In this document: positions 34,760 through 42,965 of the stretch, in pieces | Layout: each line of letters opens with the position of its first letter | How positions within the stretch are numbered: position 1 is the first letter of the stretch | Assembly: GCF_028368975.1 (NCBI RefSeq) | Contig: NZ_JAQNDM010000002.1 | Span: forward strand, 6,194,425-6,258,424 | From: Stigmatella ashevillena | GTDB taxonomy: Bacteria; Myxococcota; Myxococcia; Myxococcales; Myxococcaceae | Direction: 5' to 3' | DNA length: 64,000 bases | The notes under the pieces: model-generated | What the model was told of the DNA's origin: nothing | The model's database searches: none | Seen by the model: only the letters and a program-made list of their open reading frames with translations | Position numbers and translations under genes: made by a program

Positions 34760-35883
34760 CACTGGAGCGCGCTCTCCGCGGACACCAGCGAGAACATGTT
34801 CTTGAAGCCGTCGGACACCGTCTCGCGCGGGCCCGCCTGGGCGGCGCCGATGGTGGACACGGAGGAGGGGCTGAGCGAATCGAAGAGCTTGGACACGTCC
34901 ACGTTCAGCGCCAGGTTCAGGTGCTTCTGCGCGTTCAAGGTGACGGGGGCGGGGAAGGCCAGCCGCGTGGTGCGGAAGTTGGAGTTGGTCCCGGTGTCCC
35001 ACGTGAAGGTGCCGGTGCCGCCGCTGGTGGCGACGTACGAGCCCTTCGTCTTGGTGAAGATGTAGCTGGTGAACCACATCCAGGTGACCGAGGCCATGTT
35101 CTTGAACAGGTGCAGCTCACCGGCCTGCCGGCTCAGGTTGTCATTGTAATAGGGGTCCACCCCCACGCTGAGCTCGATGCCGGTGTAGACACCGGCGGGC
35201 ACGGAGAGGGCGGTGATCTGCTCGCGGCGGTTGGCGGGAAGCGTCACCCGCGGCGCGGTGGGATCATTCGGCTGGGACGCCTCCGCCACGTCCTGCTCCT
35301 TGATGAGCTCCATGAGGTAGTAGCTGTCCGGGATCGCCACCGCGCTGCCATCCTCCTTCAAGAGCTTGAGGTTGGAGAGCCAGTAGCGCAGCTCGGTGAA
35401 GGAGACCTTCTCGCCGTTCGCGAGGGTGTAGGTCTGGTCCAGCGCGAAGGCCTGGGTGCCAAAGCGCAGGGCGGCGGTGAGCTGCATCTGGCCGGCCATG
35501 TTGCCGATCCGCGCCTGGAGGGTGGTGATCTCCGCTCGGGCCGCGTCCAGCTTGACGAGCACCCCGTCCCAGTCCTGGGAAGCCAGCAGTGCGCGGGCTT
35601 CGGCGAGCTGCTCTTGCAGCGTGCCAATCTGCGCGGTCAGCGCCTCCTTTTCATGCTGGGAGGCGACGGAGTCCGTACGGTGCTTCTCGAGCTCGGCCTC
35701 CATCTGGGCCACGCTGGATTCCAGCTCCGCGATGCGCTGCTCGAACTGTTGCCGCTCCTCGACGGACAGGGTGGACGGATCCGAGGTGTCATCCCCGCAG
35801 CCTGGGAGGGCGGCGAAAGTCAGTGTGGCCAGGAGGAGTGCACGGCCAGAACGCAGCGGCGAAGCCATGAAAGGGAGTTTCAT
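34756..35883 (-). CDS. MbnP-like lipoprotein with coiled-coil N-terminus
   Basis: A 375-residue protein with signal MKLPFMASPLRSGRALLLAT and lipobox PGC. Residues about 30-120 are a Glu/Gln/Ala-rich coiled coil absent from the first MbnP. The C-terminal domain has the MbnP-like plan: RFGTQAFALDQTYTLANGEK, FTELRYWLSNLKLLKEDG, YYLMELI, VPAGVYTGIELSVGVDP, and the Trp-rich MASVTWMWFTSYIFTKTKG, where the enzyme-modified Trp is expected. It overlaps the downstream diheme enzyme gene by 4 bp, so substrate and modifying enzyme are translationally coupled. Confidence 0.85.
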   Translation of the reverse strand: MKLPFMASPLRSGRALLLATLTFAALPGCGDDTSDPSTLSVEERQQFEQRIAELESSVAQMEAELEKHRTDSVASQHEKEALTAQIGTLQEQLAEARALLASQDWDGVLVKLDAARAEITTLQARIGNMAGQMQLTAALRFGTQAFALDQTYTLANGEKVSFTELRYWLSNLKLLKEDGSAVAIPDSYYLMELIKEQDVAEASQPNDPTAPRVTLPANRREQITALSVPAGVYTGIELSVGVDPYYNDNLSRQAGELHLFKNMASVTWMWFTSYIFTKTKGSYVATSGGTGTFTWDTGTNSNFRTTRLAFPAPVTLNAQKHLNLALNVDVSKLFDSLSPSSVSTIGAAQAGPRETVSDGFKNMFSLVSAESALQW

Positions 35884-36037
35884 GGGCGGGTATTCTTCAC
35901 CAGATTGCCCGCAATGGCGCTGTGACAATTCGACGCGCTGTCGCACCTGCGACCCTCAATCACAGGATGTCCTGTGAAGCGCTCTTTCTGTGTCGCACCG
36001 CGGACGATCCATTCGTCCGCAGCGCGCCCACCCATCA

Positions 36038-36781
36038 CTACTTCTTCTTCGCCGCCCGGGCTTCGTCGAACAGCCGGTTGGCCTCATTCCAGTTGAGCAC
36101 CTCCCACCAACCGGAGAGGTAGGAGTCCCGCTTGTTGCGGTGCTTGAGGTAGTAGGCGTGCTCCCACACGTCGTTGGCGACGACGGGGGCCCCCTTGAGC
36201 TCGGAGGCGTCCATCAAGGGGTTGTCCTGGTTGGGCGTGGAGCCGACCTGGAGCTTGTCGCCCGTCCAGACGAGCCAGGCCCAGCCCGAGCCGAACCGCT
36301 TGGTGCCCGCTTCGGCGAAGGCCTTCTTGAACTCATCGAGCGACTTGAAGTCCTTGTTGATCTGATCGGCGAGCGCCTTCGACGGAGCCCCGCCCTTGCC
36401 CGGGGGCGCCATCAGCTTCCAGAACAGGGTGTGGTTGTAGTGGCCACCGGCGTTGTTGCGCACTGTTGCGTCGTAGCGAGAGACATTCGCGAGAATTTTT
36501 TCCAGCGACTGGCCCGACAGCGCCGAGTTCGCCGCGACCGCCTTGTTGAGGTTGTCCACGTAGGACTTGTGGTGCGCATCGTGGTGGATGCGCATGGTCT
36601 CGGCGTCGATGACCGGCTCGAGGGCCTCGTAGGCATAGGGCAAGTCTTCGAGCGTGAAGGGAGCGGCAGGCGAGGGCTTCATCGCCGCGGCGGCGGGCTT
36701 GGCCGGCGGCGTGGCCCCTTGGGCCAGGGCGGCAGAGCCTGTCAGCACCGCGGTGAGGGTCGTCATGAGGAACAAACGCAC
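36038..36781 (-). CDS. exported Fe/Mn superoxide dismutase
   Basis: A 247-residue protein: signal peptide (MRLFLMTTLTAVLTGSAALA), an Ala/Pro-rich linker to about residue 40, then a complete Fe/Mn-SOD. Metal ligands are His in MRIHHDAHHKSYV, His in GGHYNHTLFW, and the Asp and His of NDVWEHAYYLKH. FGSGWAWLVW and Gly/Gln residues around the second sphere are present. It converts superoxide to H2O2 in the periplasm. It lies 154 bp upstream of the MbnP-like/diheme pair on the same strand. Confidence 0.95.
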   Translation of the reverse strand: MRLFLMTTLTAVLTGSAALAQGATPPAKPAAAAMKPSPAAPFTLEDLPYAYEALEPVIDAETMRIHHDAHHKSYVDNLNKAVAANSALSGQSLEKILANVSRYDATVRNNAGGHYNHTLFWKLMAPPGKGGAPSKALADQINKDFKSLDEFKKAFAEAGTKRFGSGWAWLVWTGDKLQVGSTPNQDNPLMDASELKGAPVVANDVWEHAYYLKHRNKRDSYLSGWWEVLNWNEANRLFDEARAAKKK

Positions 36782-36890
36782 GGAAGAACCTTTCTTGTGG
36801 AAGTTCCAGGTCAGGCAACTTCAGGAGGGGGGCGCTCCGCCAGAAGAAACAGCAGGGGCATGAGCAGTTGATGGATGGCGAACGGCGCTG

Positions 36891-38867
36891 CTACGGGCCA
36901 GTTCCTGCGGCGTCGAACACGAAGCTGGCCTCGGCACCACAGATCCAGTCCGTGGGCTTGCCGGTCCGCCCGGGCAGGACCGTGAGGCGCACGCCGCGCA
37001 GCATCGCGCCGCCGCCGTCCAGCACCCCGTGGTGCAGCCGGTCCACGGCACGCAGGGGGAAGGGCGCGGCGGGGGCTTTGGAGCCCTCGGCGGCCAGCGG
37101 CTCTGCGGTGATCTCCACCGGGGGGGTGGCTCCCTTGAGCGCCACCATCACCAGGGCCCGCGAGCGCGGGGGGAACTCCAGCGTGACGGAAGTCCCCGGC
37201 ATGCACAGGTTCCATTGGGCGATGGCCGGCGCCACCGTGTGCGGCTGTCCTTCGGCGAGCGCGTTGCGGTAGAGCGAGAACGTCCGTCCGGCGCCTGTCT
37301 CCCAGCGAGGCTGCTCCAGCCGCAGGAGCGTTCCGTACTGGAAGATCCACGGCTCGGGGGCTTCAGCGGTGCCGGAGGCGGGGAAGCCGAGATGTTCCAC
37401 CAGCACCTCGGCATGTGTCTTCAGCCCTCGCTCCCACCACACGGTGCGCCGGTACTCGTGCTCGTGGGGAAGGGGGATGAGCGCGCCCTCGCCTTGGAGG
37501 GACCGCATGACATAGGTGCTCCAGTAGCTGCCGAGCAGCGGCGTCCCGGGCTTGCGCTGCTCGAGCCGACGGGCGGTGTCCTGGAGCGCGAGGAAGGCAG
37601 GGCTTTGCGCGGGAGCGGGCAGGGCCCACGCGCTGCCCGCGAGCGCCGTGGCCCCCAGGAGGGCAAGAGCACGGCGGCGCACGCGGGCCAGGCCCGGCAG
37701 CATCCCCACGCCCAGCGCCACCGTCAGGGCGCCGCTGAAGGAGCCGAAGAGGTACATCGGCGCGAAGTAGCGGTTCGCATACTCGTTGCCGCGCACGTGT
37801 TCGAGCACGGTGAGCAGCGGCGCGTGCACGGCGGCGAGGCTCCAGGTGGCCAGCACCAGCACCGCGCCTTCCAGCAGGAGGACCTCCCGCGGGGCACGGG
37901 TGCGCGAGCTGCGCCACAGGAAGAGGGCCGCTCCGCAAGCTCCCACCGTTCCGAGCACGAGCCACGGGAAGGACGGAGAGCTCCAAAGGGTGCTCGCGAC
38001 CACGCGCGCGTTCTGCCCCAGGAAGTCCCAGTCGATGGTCAGGTGGGTGCGGTGGCGCAAGCCGAACTGGGACTTGGCGTAGCGCAGGTAGGCGATGCGG
38101 ATGAGGCCCTCCAGCACGGCAGCGGAGCCGATGAGCAGCAACCCCTGGCCCCAGCACCGCCAGGAGCGGCGGCCTGGGAATGGCTCAGGGGCGAGCAGGT
38201 GCGCGCGCACGGCCTCCACGCTGGCGAGCAGGAGCAGCAAGGGGACGCTCACGGTGGAGGTCCAGATGGCGAGGAAGACCAGCAGAAAGGTCCGTGCACG
38301 CAAGAGGCGGGCGGAGCGGCGGGGGGGCGAGCTGCCCGCGTGAGCCATCCCCCGCTCATGGTCCCGTCGCAGGCTCCACCACGCGAGCAGCAGGGCGGTC
38401 ATCTGCCAGGGATAGACCTGGGCCAGCTCGAAGAGGATGCCGCGCAGCTCCGGGTTCACCAGGAGGACCGCGGTGTAGAGGCCCGCCCCGAGCAGCCGGA
38501 AGCCTCGGCTCAGCGCGCCCATGACGAGCGCCCCTCCCAGCAGCCACAAGGTGAGCCACGCATGCAGGGACAGCGGCGTCCAGGTGAAGCCCAGGAGGTG
38601 GCCTACCGCCCGCGCGGCGAGGAACGGCCAACCCCCGAAGCGATCCTGTCCGTAATAGTAGACGTCGAAGAAGCTCCACCCGTCGGCGTTGCACATCATC
38701 ACCGGGATGGCGCCGTCCGAGTTGTACAGGGGCACCTGGAGCGTCTGAGGGCCGAGGACCTGGGTGGCGCGAGCGGTCAGCAGTCCCCAGAGGAGGAGCA
38801 CGGCCGCACCCACCAGCACCCGCGTCCATTTGCCAGCACGGGCCTCGGAGGAAGAGAGGGACTGCAT
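36891..38867 (-). CDS. large polytopic membrane protein, glycosyltransferase-like plan
   Basis: A 658-residue protein starting at 38867 (an in-frame start at 38921 is possible). About ten transmembrane segments fill residues 20-430, with a first periplasmic loop NSDGAIPVMMC that places an acidic pair after the first segment, as in GT-C-fold glycosyltransferases. The C-terminal about 220 residues are soluble and probably periplasmic. I did not find a decisive catalytic motif, so a lipid-linked sugar transferase is only a suggestion. It lies 110 bp upstream of the SOD gene on the same strand. Confidence 0.75.
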   Translation of the reverse strand: MQSLSSSEARAGKWTRVLVGAAVLLLWGLLTARATQVLGPQTLQVPLYNSDGAIPVMMCNADGWSFFDVYYYGQDRFGGWPFLAARAVGHLLGFTWTPLSLHAWLTLWLLGGALVMGALSRGFRLLGAGLYTAVLLVNPELRGILFELAQVYPWQMTALLLAWWSLRRDHERGMAHAGSSPPRRSARLLRARTFLLVFLAIWTSTVSVPLLLLLASVEAVRAHLLAPEPFPGRRSWRCWGQGLLLIGSAAVLEGLIRIAYLRYAKSQFGLRHRTHLTIDWDFLGQNARVVASTLWSSPSFPWLVLGTVGACGAALFLWRSSRTRAPREVLLLEGAVLVLATWSLAAVHAPLLTVLEHVRGNEYANRYFAPMYLFGSFSGALTVALGVGMLPGLARVRRRALALLGATALAGSAWALPAPAQSPAFLALQDTARRLEQRKPGTPLLGSYWSTYVMRSLQGEGALIPLPHEHEYRRTVWWERGLKTHAEVLVEHLGFPASGTAEAPEPWIFQYGTLLRLEQPRWETGAGRTFSLYRNALAEGQPHTVAPAIAQWNLCMPGTSVTLEFPPRSRALVMVALKGATPPVEITAEPLAAEGSKAPAAPFPLRAVDRLHHGVLDGGGAMLRGVRLTVLPGRTGKPTDWICGAEASFVFDAAGTGP

Positions 38868-39088
38868 CCTGGCCGAGCGTCTACCACCAACGTGATGCCA
38901 GAAGGCGGGCAGGTTCCACACGGGCGGTGAATGGACGTGAGGGCATGTGGTTACAGTGAGGACAGCTTTTTTTGATAAAAGCGGTTGCGGCTCAAACCTA
39001 TTTATCGGACAATCAGGACAGATGCGCGTCCCCCCCCACGCCGTGTCCCGCGGCCCCGCGCATCCTCACAGCCCGACCCGGAGAGAGC

Positions 39089-39739
39089 ATGAAGCGTTCT
39101 GCCCACATGAAGTTCATCGCAGCGTCGATGGCGGCCCTGACATTCACCACGTTCGGCGTGGGCTGCGGGGGCCCGATGGATCCTGGAGGCGAAGGCCCCT
39201 CGTCCGTGGTTCGCCACCAAGCGCTCACGGGCAGTGAGCTCTACAAGGGCATGGTGTTTGGCGTAGGCCCCGCCGCGTCGCAGTTCGAGGAGATCTGGCA
39301 GCGCGCGGAGATCAAGGCACACCTGGAGAAGCCGGGTGTGGTGGATCAGCGGGAGCTGGCGGCGAATCAACTCATCGCGAAGATCTCCGAGCAGGATCCC
39401 ACCTTCTTCGATCGCTTCTCCCGCGACCTGCGCAGCGGAGACCACCTGCGCATCGACCGGCTGCTCTCGGAGACCAAGGAGAAGACCCAGTACGCCGCCT
39501 CCGCCCTTCGCCAGGAGGCCGGGCTGCCGGCCGACGTGAGCGCCAGCGCCCTGGAGCGGGTCGAGGCGGGCACCTGGCTGTATGTGGAGACCGCGGTGGC
39601 CGTGGTCATTGTCGCCCTCGCCACCATCTTCATCACCCAGATCGACGTGACGCCGGTGACCGAGGGGCCCCAGACGAGCGCCCTGCGCCGCGACACGTGG
39701 GTGGACCTCCTGGCGAACAAGGCCTTCGACGCGCAATAA
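39089..39739 (+). CDS. sdpC: SdpC-family killing-factor precursor, lipoprotein
   Basis: A 216-residue protein. The signal ends in lipobox-like GVGC26, so it may be lipidated, unlike Bacillus SdpC. The SdpC family pattern is clear: ALTGSELYKGMVFGVGPAAS, ANQLIAKISEQDPTFFDRF, and a SGDHLRIDRLL segment. A C-terminal hydrophobic helix (about 166-190, WLYVETAVAVVIVALATIF) corresponds to the membrane-active peptide region; the two cysteines of the Bacillus peptide are absent. GGAGAGAG precedes the ATG by 5 nt. First gene of sdpC-sdpA-sdpB. Confidence 0.88.
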   Translation: MKRSAHMKFIAASMAALTFTTFGVGCGGPMDPGGEGPSSVVRHQALTGSELYKGMVFGVGPAASQFEEIWQRAEIKAHLEKPGVVDQRELAANQLIAKISEQDPTFFDRFSRDLRSGDHLRIDRLLSETKEKTQYAASALRQEAGLPADVSASALERVEAGTWLYVETAVAVVIVALATIFITQIDVTPVTEGPQTSALRRDTWVDLLANKAFDAQ

Positions 39740-39755
39740 TCGCGGCGTGAGTCCC

Positions 39756-39790
39756 GGGGGCGCCCATGCTGCGCGTGGGTGGGTGCCCCC
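39756..39790 (+). promoter_or_regulatory. intercistronic hairpin between sdpC and sdpA
   Basis: GGGGGCGCCC (39756-39765) pairs with GGGTGCCCCC (39781-39790) with one G-T wobble around a 15 nt loop, 17 bp after the sdpC stop. The run after it is C-rich rather than T-rich. It may attenuate transcription or protect the sdpC mRNA, giving more toxin than maturation proteins. Confidence 0.5.
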
Positions 39791-39813
39791 TCCCCCTTCT
39801 CCGTCTCGTGGAC

Positions 39814-40401
39814 ATGCCCGTGACCGATACTCCCTCTCCCGCCCCCCGCTCTGCGGGGCCGCGCCGCCTGGGGCTGCTGGCCCTGGGGCTGCTCATCGGC
39901 TGGTCCACCGTGGCGGCTTACGCCCTGCACGCGGCCTTGCCCTACAATCCCATCAAGCTGCCCTTCGAGGACCAGTTCGACATCCGGCTGGTGCTGCCCG
40001 AGGGCTGGGCGTTCTTCACGCGAGATCCACGCGATGACCGGATGCTGCCGTACGTTCGCGGCGCGGATGCGCAGTGGAGCTCGGCCAGCCACACGCCCAA
40101 CTTTCAGCCCCGGAACTTCTTTGGCATCGACCGGGCCGGCCGCGCCCAGGGCGTGGAGATGGGCTTGTTGATGGATGCGGCCCGCAAGGCGGAGCGCCAG
40201 GGGTGTGAAGAGGATCCGTCGGTGTGCCTGGAGCGCGCGCCAGTGGCGCAGACGGTGACCAATACCAGCCCCCACCCCACGCTCTGTGGCCCGGTGGGGT
40301 TCGTCTTCCAGAAGGCCGTGCCCTGGGCGTGGAGCCGCTCCAGCAAAGGGAAGAAGATCATCATGCCCTCCAAGGTCCTGAGGCTGGACATCGAATGCTG
40401 A
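39814..40401 (+). CDS. sdpA: SdpA-family maturation protein
   Basis: A 195-residue protein with one N-terminal transmembrane segment (about residues 20-42). The SdpA pattern is visible: NPIKLPFEDQFDIRLVLPEG, WAFFTRDPRDDRMLPY, and RNFFGIDRAGRAQGVEMG. In Bacillus, SdpA and SdpB together convert SdpC to the active SDP peptide at the membrane. An upstream in-frame ATG at 39766 lies in the loop of the hairpin, so the ATG at 39814 is preferred. The 3' end overlaps sdpB by 7 bp. Confidence 0.87.
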   Translation: MPVTDTPSPAPRSAGPRRLGLLALGLLIGWSTVAAYALHAALPYNPIKLPFEDQFDIRLVLPEGWAFFTRDPRDDRMLPYVRGADAQWSSASHTPNFQPRNFFGIDRAGRAQGVEMGLLMDAARKAERQGCEEDPSVCLERAPVAQTVTNTSPHPTLCGPVGFVFQKAVPWAWSRSSKGKKIIMPSKVLRLDIEC

Positions 40402-41363
40402 CCCAACTTGGAAACCGCGCGAGCGCCTGGGTGGCGGGTCCTGCTCCCTGGAGCAATGTCTATGGCCTGGCCCGGACCCTGATCGCCTTGGGGACGTGCG
40501 GAACGCTGGCGTTCAGTCACTCCTCGACGCTGTTCCGCCCCGCGGTGGGCATGGCCGAGGTTCCTCTGTGCGAGGGGATCCGGCAGGCCTCCCTCTTCTG
40601 TGTGCTCCCCGTGGGCTGGCTGGAAGTGGCGCGCTGGACGGCGGTGGTGCTGCTGCTCGTGGTTGCCTCGGGCTGGAGGCCGCGCGTCACGGGCCTCATG
40701 CACTGGTGGGTGGCGGCGAGCCTGCAACTGTCCGGCGTGCTGACCGATGGCGGCGACCAGATTGCGTCCGTCCTCGCGTTCTTGTTGATCCCCCTGACGC
40801 TGACGGATGGTCGCCGCTGGCACTGGAATCCGCCGGTGGAAGGGGGCAGCGACGAATCCCGCCTCATTGCCCGGGCCTCCTGGCTGATCCTGCGAGGGCA
40901 GGTGGCCTTCATCTATCTCCATGCCTCCATCGGGAAGTTCAAGGTGCCGGAGTGGCTCGATGGAACGGCGCTGTACTACTGGCTGCTGGATCCCAGCATT
41001 GGCGCGCCGGACTGGCTGGCCCGATGGGCGCTGCCCGTGCTGAGCAGTCCCTGGGTGGCGCCCCTGACTTGGTCCGTGCTGATCCTGGAGTTCTGGTTGG
41101 CGCTGGGGCTGATTTTGGGCAGGAGGGCGCGCAAGGTGCTGCTGCCCTTGGGCGTGCTCTTCCACGTCGGCATCATCTTCTTCCATGGGCTGATCAGCTT
41201 CGTGTTGATCATGTTCGGCGCGCTCATTCTCCTGATGTGGCCGTTCGATGAGGCGTTCCGCTTCGAGTGGCTTCGCTCCAGGTTGCCCCGGCGCCTCTGG
41301 AGGCCGACGTCGGCTGCTCCGTTGGAGACGGCGTCTCCGGCGCCTCCGTCTTCCTCGTTGTAG
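40395..41363 (+). CDS. sdpB: SdpB-family membrane maturation protein (HTTM-like)
   Basis: A 322-residue polytopic protein with about eight transmembrane segments. It has the SdpB/HTTM-type signatures NVYGLARTLIALGTCGTL, FLLIPLTLTDGRRWHW, FIYLHASIGKFKVPEWLDG and a GTALYYWLLDP motif related to vitamin-K-carboxylase-like HTTM proteins. It acts with SdpA in toxin maturation. The start ATG lies inside the end of sdpA, so translation is coupled. The C-terminus is a Pro/Ser-rich tail. Confidence 0.9.
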   Translation: MLTQLGNRASAWVAGPAPWSNVYGLARTLIALGTCGTLAFSHSSTLFRPAVGMAEVPLCEGIRQASLFCVLPVGWLEVARWTAVVLLLVVASGWRPRVTGLMHWWVAASLQLSGVLTDGGDQIASVLAFLLIPLTLTDGRRWHWNPPVEGGSDESRLIARASWLILRGQVAFIYLHASIGKFKVPEWLDGTALYYWLLDPSIGAPDWLARWALPVLSSPWVAPLTWSVLILEFWLALGLILGRRARKVLLPLGVLFHVGIIFFHGLISFVLIMFGALILLMWPFDEAFRFEWLRSRLPRRLWRPTSAAPLETASPAPPSSSL

Positions 41364-41439
41364 GGTTGCATCCCGAGGTCTCCTCCTGCATGGAGTCAGC
41401 TTGCACGCGGCGAAGTGAGCGGCGCGCAGGGGCCGTGGG

Positions 41440-42228
41440 ATGAGCGGGGAACTGGACATCGGCGTCATCGCCAGCTTCAGCGGGGCCATCTGCCTGTACG
41501 TGCTGATGCCCGTGGCGGCGGTGGCGTGGGCGCGGCGGCGGCTGGACGTGGGGTGGAAGGTGGTAGGGATGGGCGCCTTGGCGTTCGCCCTGTCCCAGCT
41601 CCTCACCCGAGTGCCGGCGGTGCAGGTGGCGCAGTACTTCCTCCGGGACACCCTGAAGGCGTCGGTTCTGGCCACGCATGTGTGGCTGGTGGTGCTGTCG
41701 CTCACAGCCGGCCTCTTCGAGGAGACGGCGCGGCTGCTCGCCTTCAAGTATCCGCTGAAGGGCTACCGCCGCTGGAAGGACGCGGTGGGTTTCGGACTGG
41801 GACACGGCGGGCTTGAGAGTGCACTGTTGGTGGGGGGCCTGGGAGTCCTCGGGCTCATCAACGTGGTGGTGCTCACCCAACTGGACCTCTCCACACTGAA
41901 TCTCCCTCCCGAGCAGATCGAGCAGCTTCGTGCCGGGAAGGAGCAGGTGGCCGCGCTTCAGTGGTGGGAGCCGTTGCTGGGAGTTTACGAGCGCATCGGG
42001 GCCCTTCTGCTCCATGTGGCGTTGAGCGTGCTCGTGCTCCAACGCTTCCTGCGGGGCCAGCGCCGTTGGTACTGGCTGGCGGTTGGGTTCCACGCGCTCA
42101 CCAATGAGCTGGCCTCGCTGGCGGCGCGCGACCTGGGGAAAGTGGCCGCGGAGGGGGTGATGACGATTGCCGCCCTCGTCTCCCTGTGGATCATCTTGCG
42201 GCTGCGCGATAGGCGGATGCCTGCTTGA
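41440..42228 (+). CDS. YhfC-like intramembrane metalloprotease family protein, candidate immunity
   Basis: A 262-residue protein with about seven transmembrane segments. The CPBP/YhfC-type catalytic motifs are present: EE at 94-95 followed by TAR98, His122 in GHGGLES, and a third motif with His218 (FHALTN). Proteins of this superfamily serve as prenyl-protein proteases or as self-immunity factors for peptide bacteriocins. It lies 76 bp after sdpB on the same strand. No SdpI-like gene was found, so it is the best candidate for protection against the SdpC product. Confidence 0.85.
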   Translation: MSGELDIGVIASFSGAICLYVLMPVAAVAWARRRLDVGWKVVGMGALAFALSQLLTRVPAVQVAQYFLRDTLKASVLATHVWLVVLSLTAGLFEETARLLAFKYPLKGYRRWKDAVGFGLGHGGLESALLVGGLGVLGLINVVVLTQLDLSTLNLPPEQIEQLRAGKEQVAALQWWEPLLGVYERIGALLLHVALSVLVLQRFLRGQRRWYWLAVGFHALTNELASLAARDLGKVAAEGVMTIAALVSLWIILRLRDRRMPA

Positions 42229-42257
42229 AGCGATTGCCAACTTCAGGGGGGAGTGCC

Positions 42258-42959
42258 TCAGAACGACATGCTCAGCTGCAATCCGGCACGCGAGGGGGCT
42301 ACCGCTGCTTGGAGGTGCCACGTGGGCACCGGAGGACCTCTTGAGGCGCTCAGCGCACCAGCGCGGTATCGCCGGAGCGTGTCCTCGGCCCCGGAGGGCT
42401 GGGTGAGGAGCATGACCTCGCCGACGAGGAGGCCAGTGACGGCGGTGAAAGCGCCCGAGGACCACCGGTCGAAGCCCAGTCCCAGCACCAGTCCGGTGAG
42501 GAGGCTGTAGAGGGCGCTCGCGCCGTGCATCATCCAACTCCGTCCCATCGCTTCGCTTTGGGCGCTGCGCACCAGCAGCCGCTCAGCTTTGGCGAGCACC
42601 TCGCAGTCGATCTCGCCGGGGTGCGCGAGCACCAACGCGTCGAGCGCCAAGGCGTCCGCCATCACGTCCAGAGGCATCGCGAGGAGCGCCGCGAGGCCGC
42701 CCGCCGAGGAGACGGCCCCCACATAGAAATCCACTTGCTCTTTTTTGGGGAGGGCCGAGGCCGCGGCGAGCTGGCCCAAGGTCAGCGCCCCGTAGCCTGC
42801 GCCCCACGCGTCCGTCCAGAGCCGCACCCGTCGTGCCTCTTCGTTCAAGTGCGATTGGATGAACGTGAGCTGCTGCCTATTGTCAGATGACGCGACGCAG
42901 ACCTGCCCCGCGCGCGAGAGGGCAGGGACGAGGAGCAAGAGCAACAGCGTCGCTTTCAT
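42258..42959 (-). CDS. exported membrane protein of unknown function
   Basis: A 233-residue protein with signal peptide MKATLLLLLLVPALSRA, a Cys soon after, then Ala/Leu-rich regions with two to three hydrophobic helices (about 55-110 and 145-185). The C-terminus ends QLSMSF, which resembles the final aromatic residue of outer-membrane strands, but the rest is helical. No family is recognised. It is 6 bp downstream of the three-repeat protein on the same strand, so it may belong to that unit. Confidence 0.7.
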   Translation of the reverse strand: MKATLLLLLLVPALSRAGQVCVASSDNRQQLTFIQSHLNEEARRVRLWTDAWGAGYGALTLGQLAAASALPKKEQVDFYVGAVSSAGGLAALLAMPLDVMADALALDALVLAHPGEIDCEVLAKAERLLVRSAQSEAMGRSWMMHGASALYSLLTGLVLGLGFDRWSSGAFTAVTGLLVGEVMLLTQPSGAEDTLRRYRAGALSASRGPPVPTWHLQAAVAPSRAGLQLSMSF

Positions 42960-42965
42960 GGAGGG

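Noticed and set aside
33659..35077. Longer version of the second diheme enzyme reaching to 35077
   Set aside because: The extension runs through the MbnP-like gene in the wrong frame. The GTG at 34759 gives a proper lipoprotein signal and a GTGA overlap.
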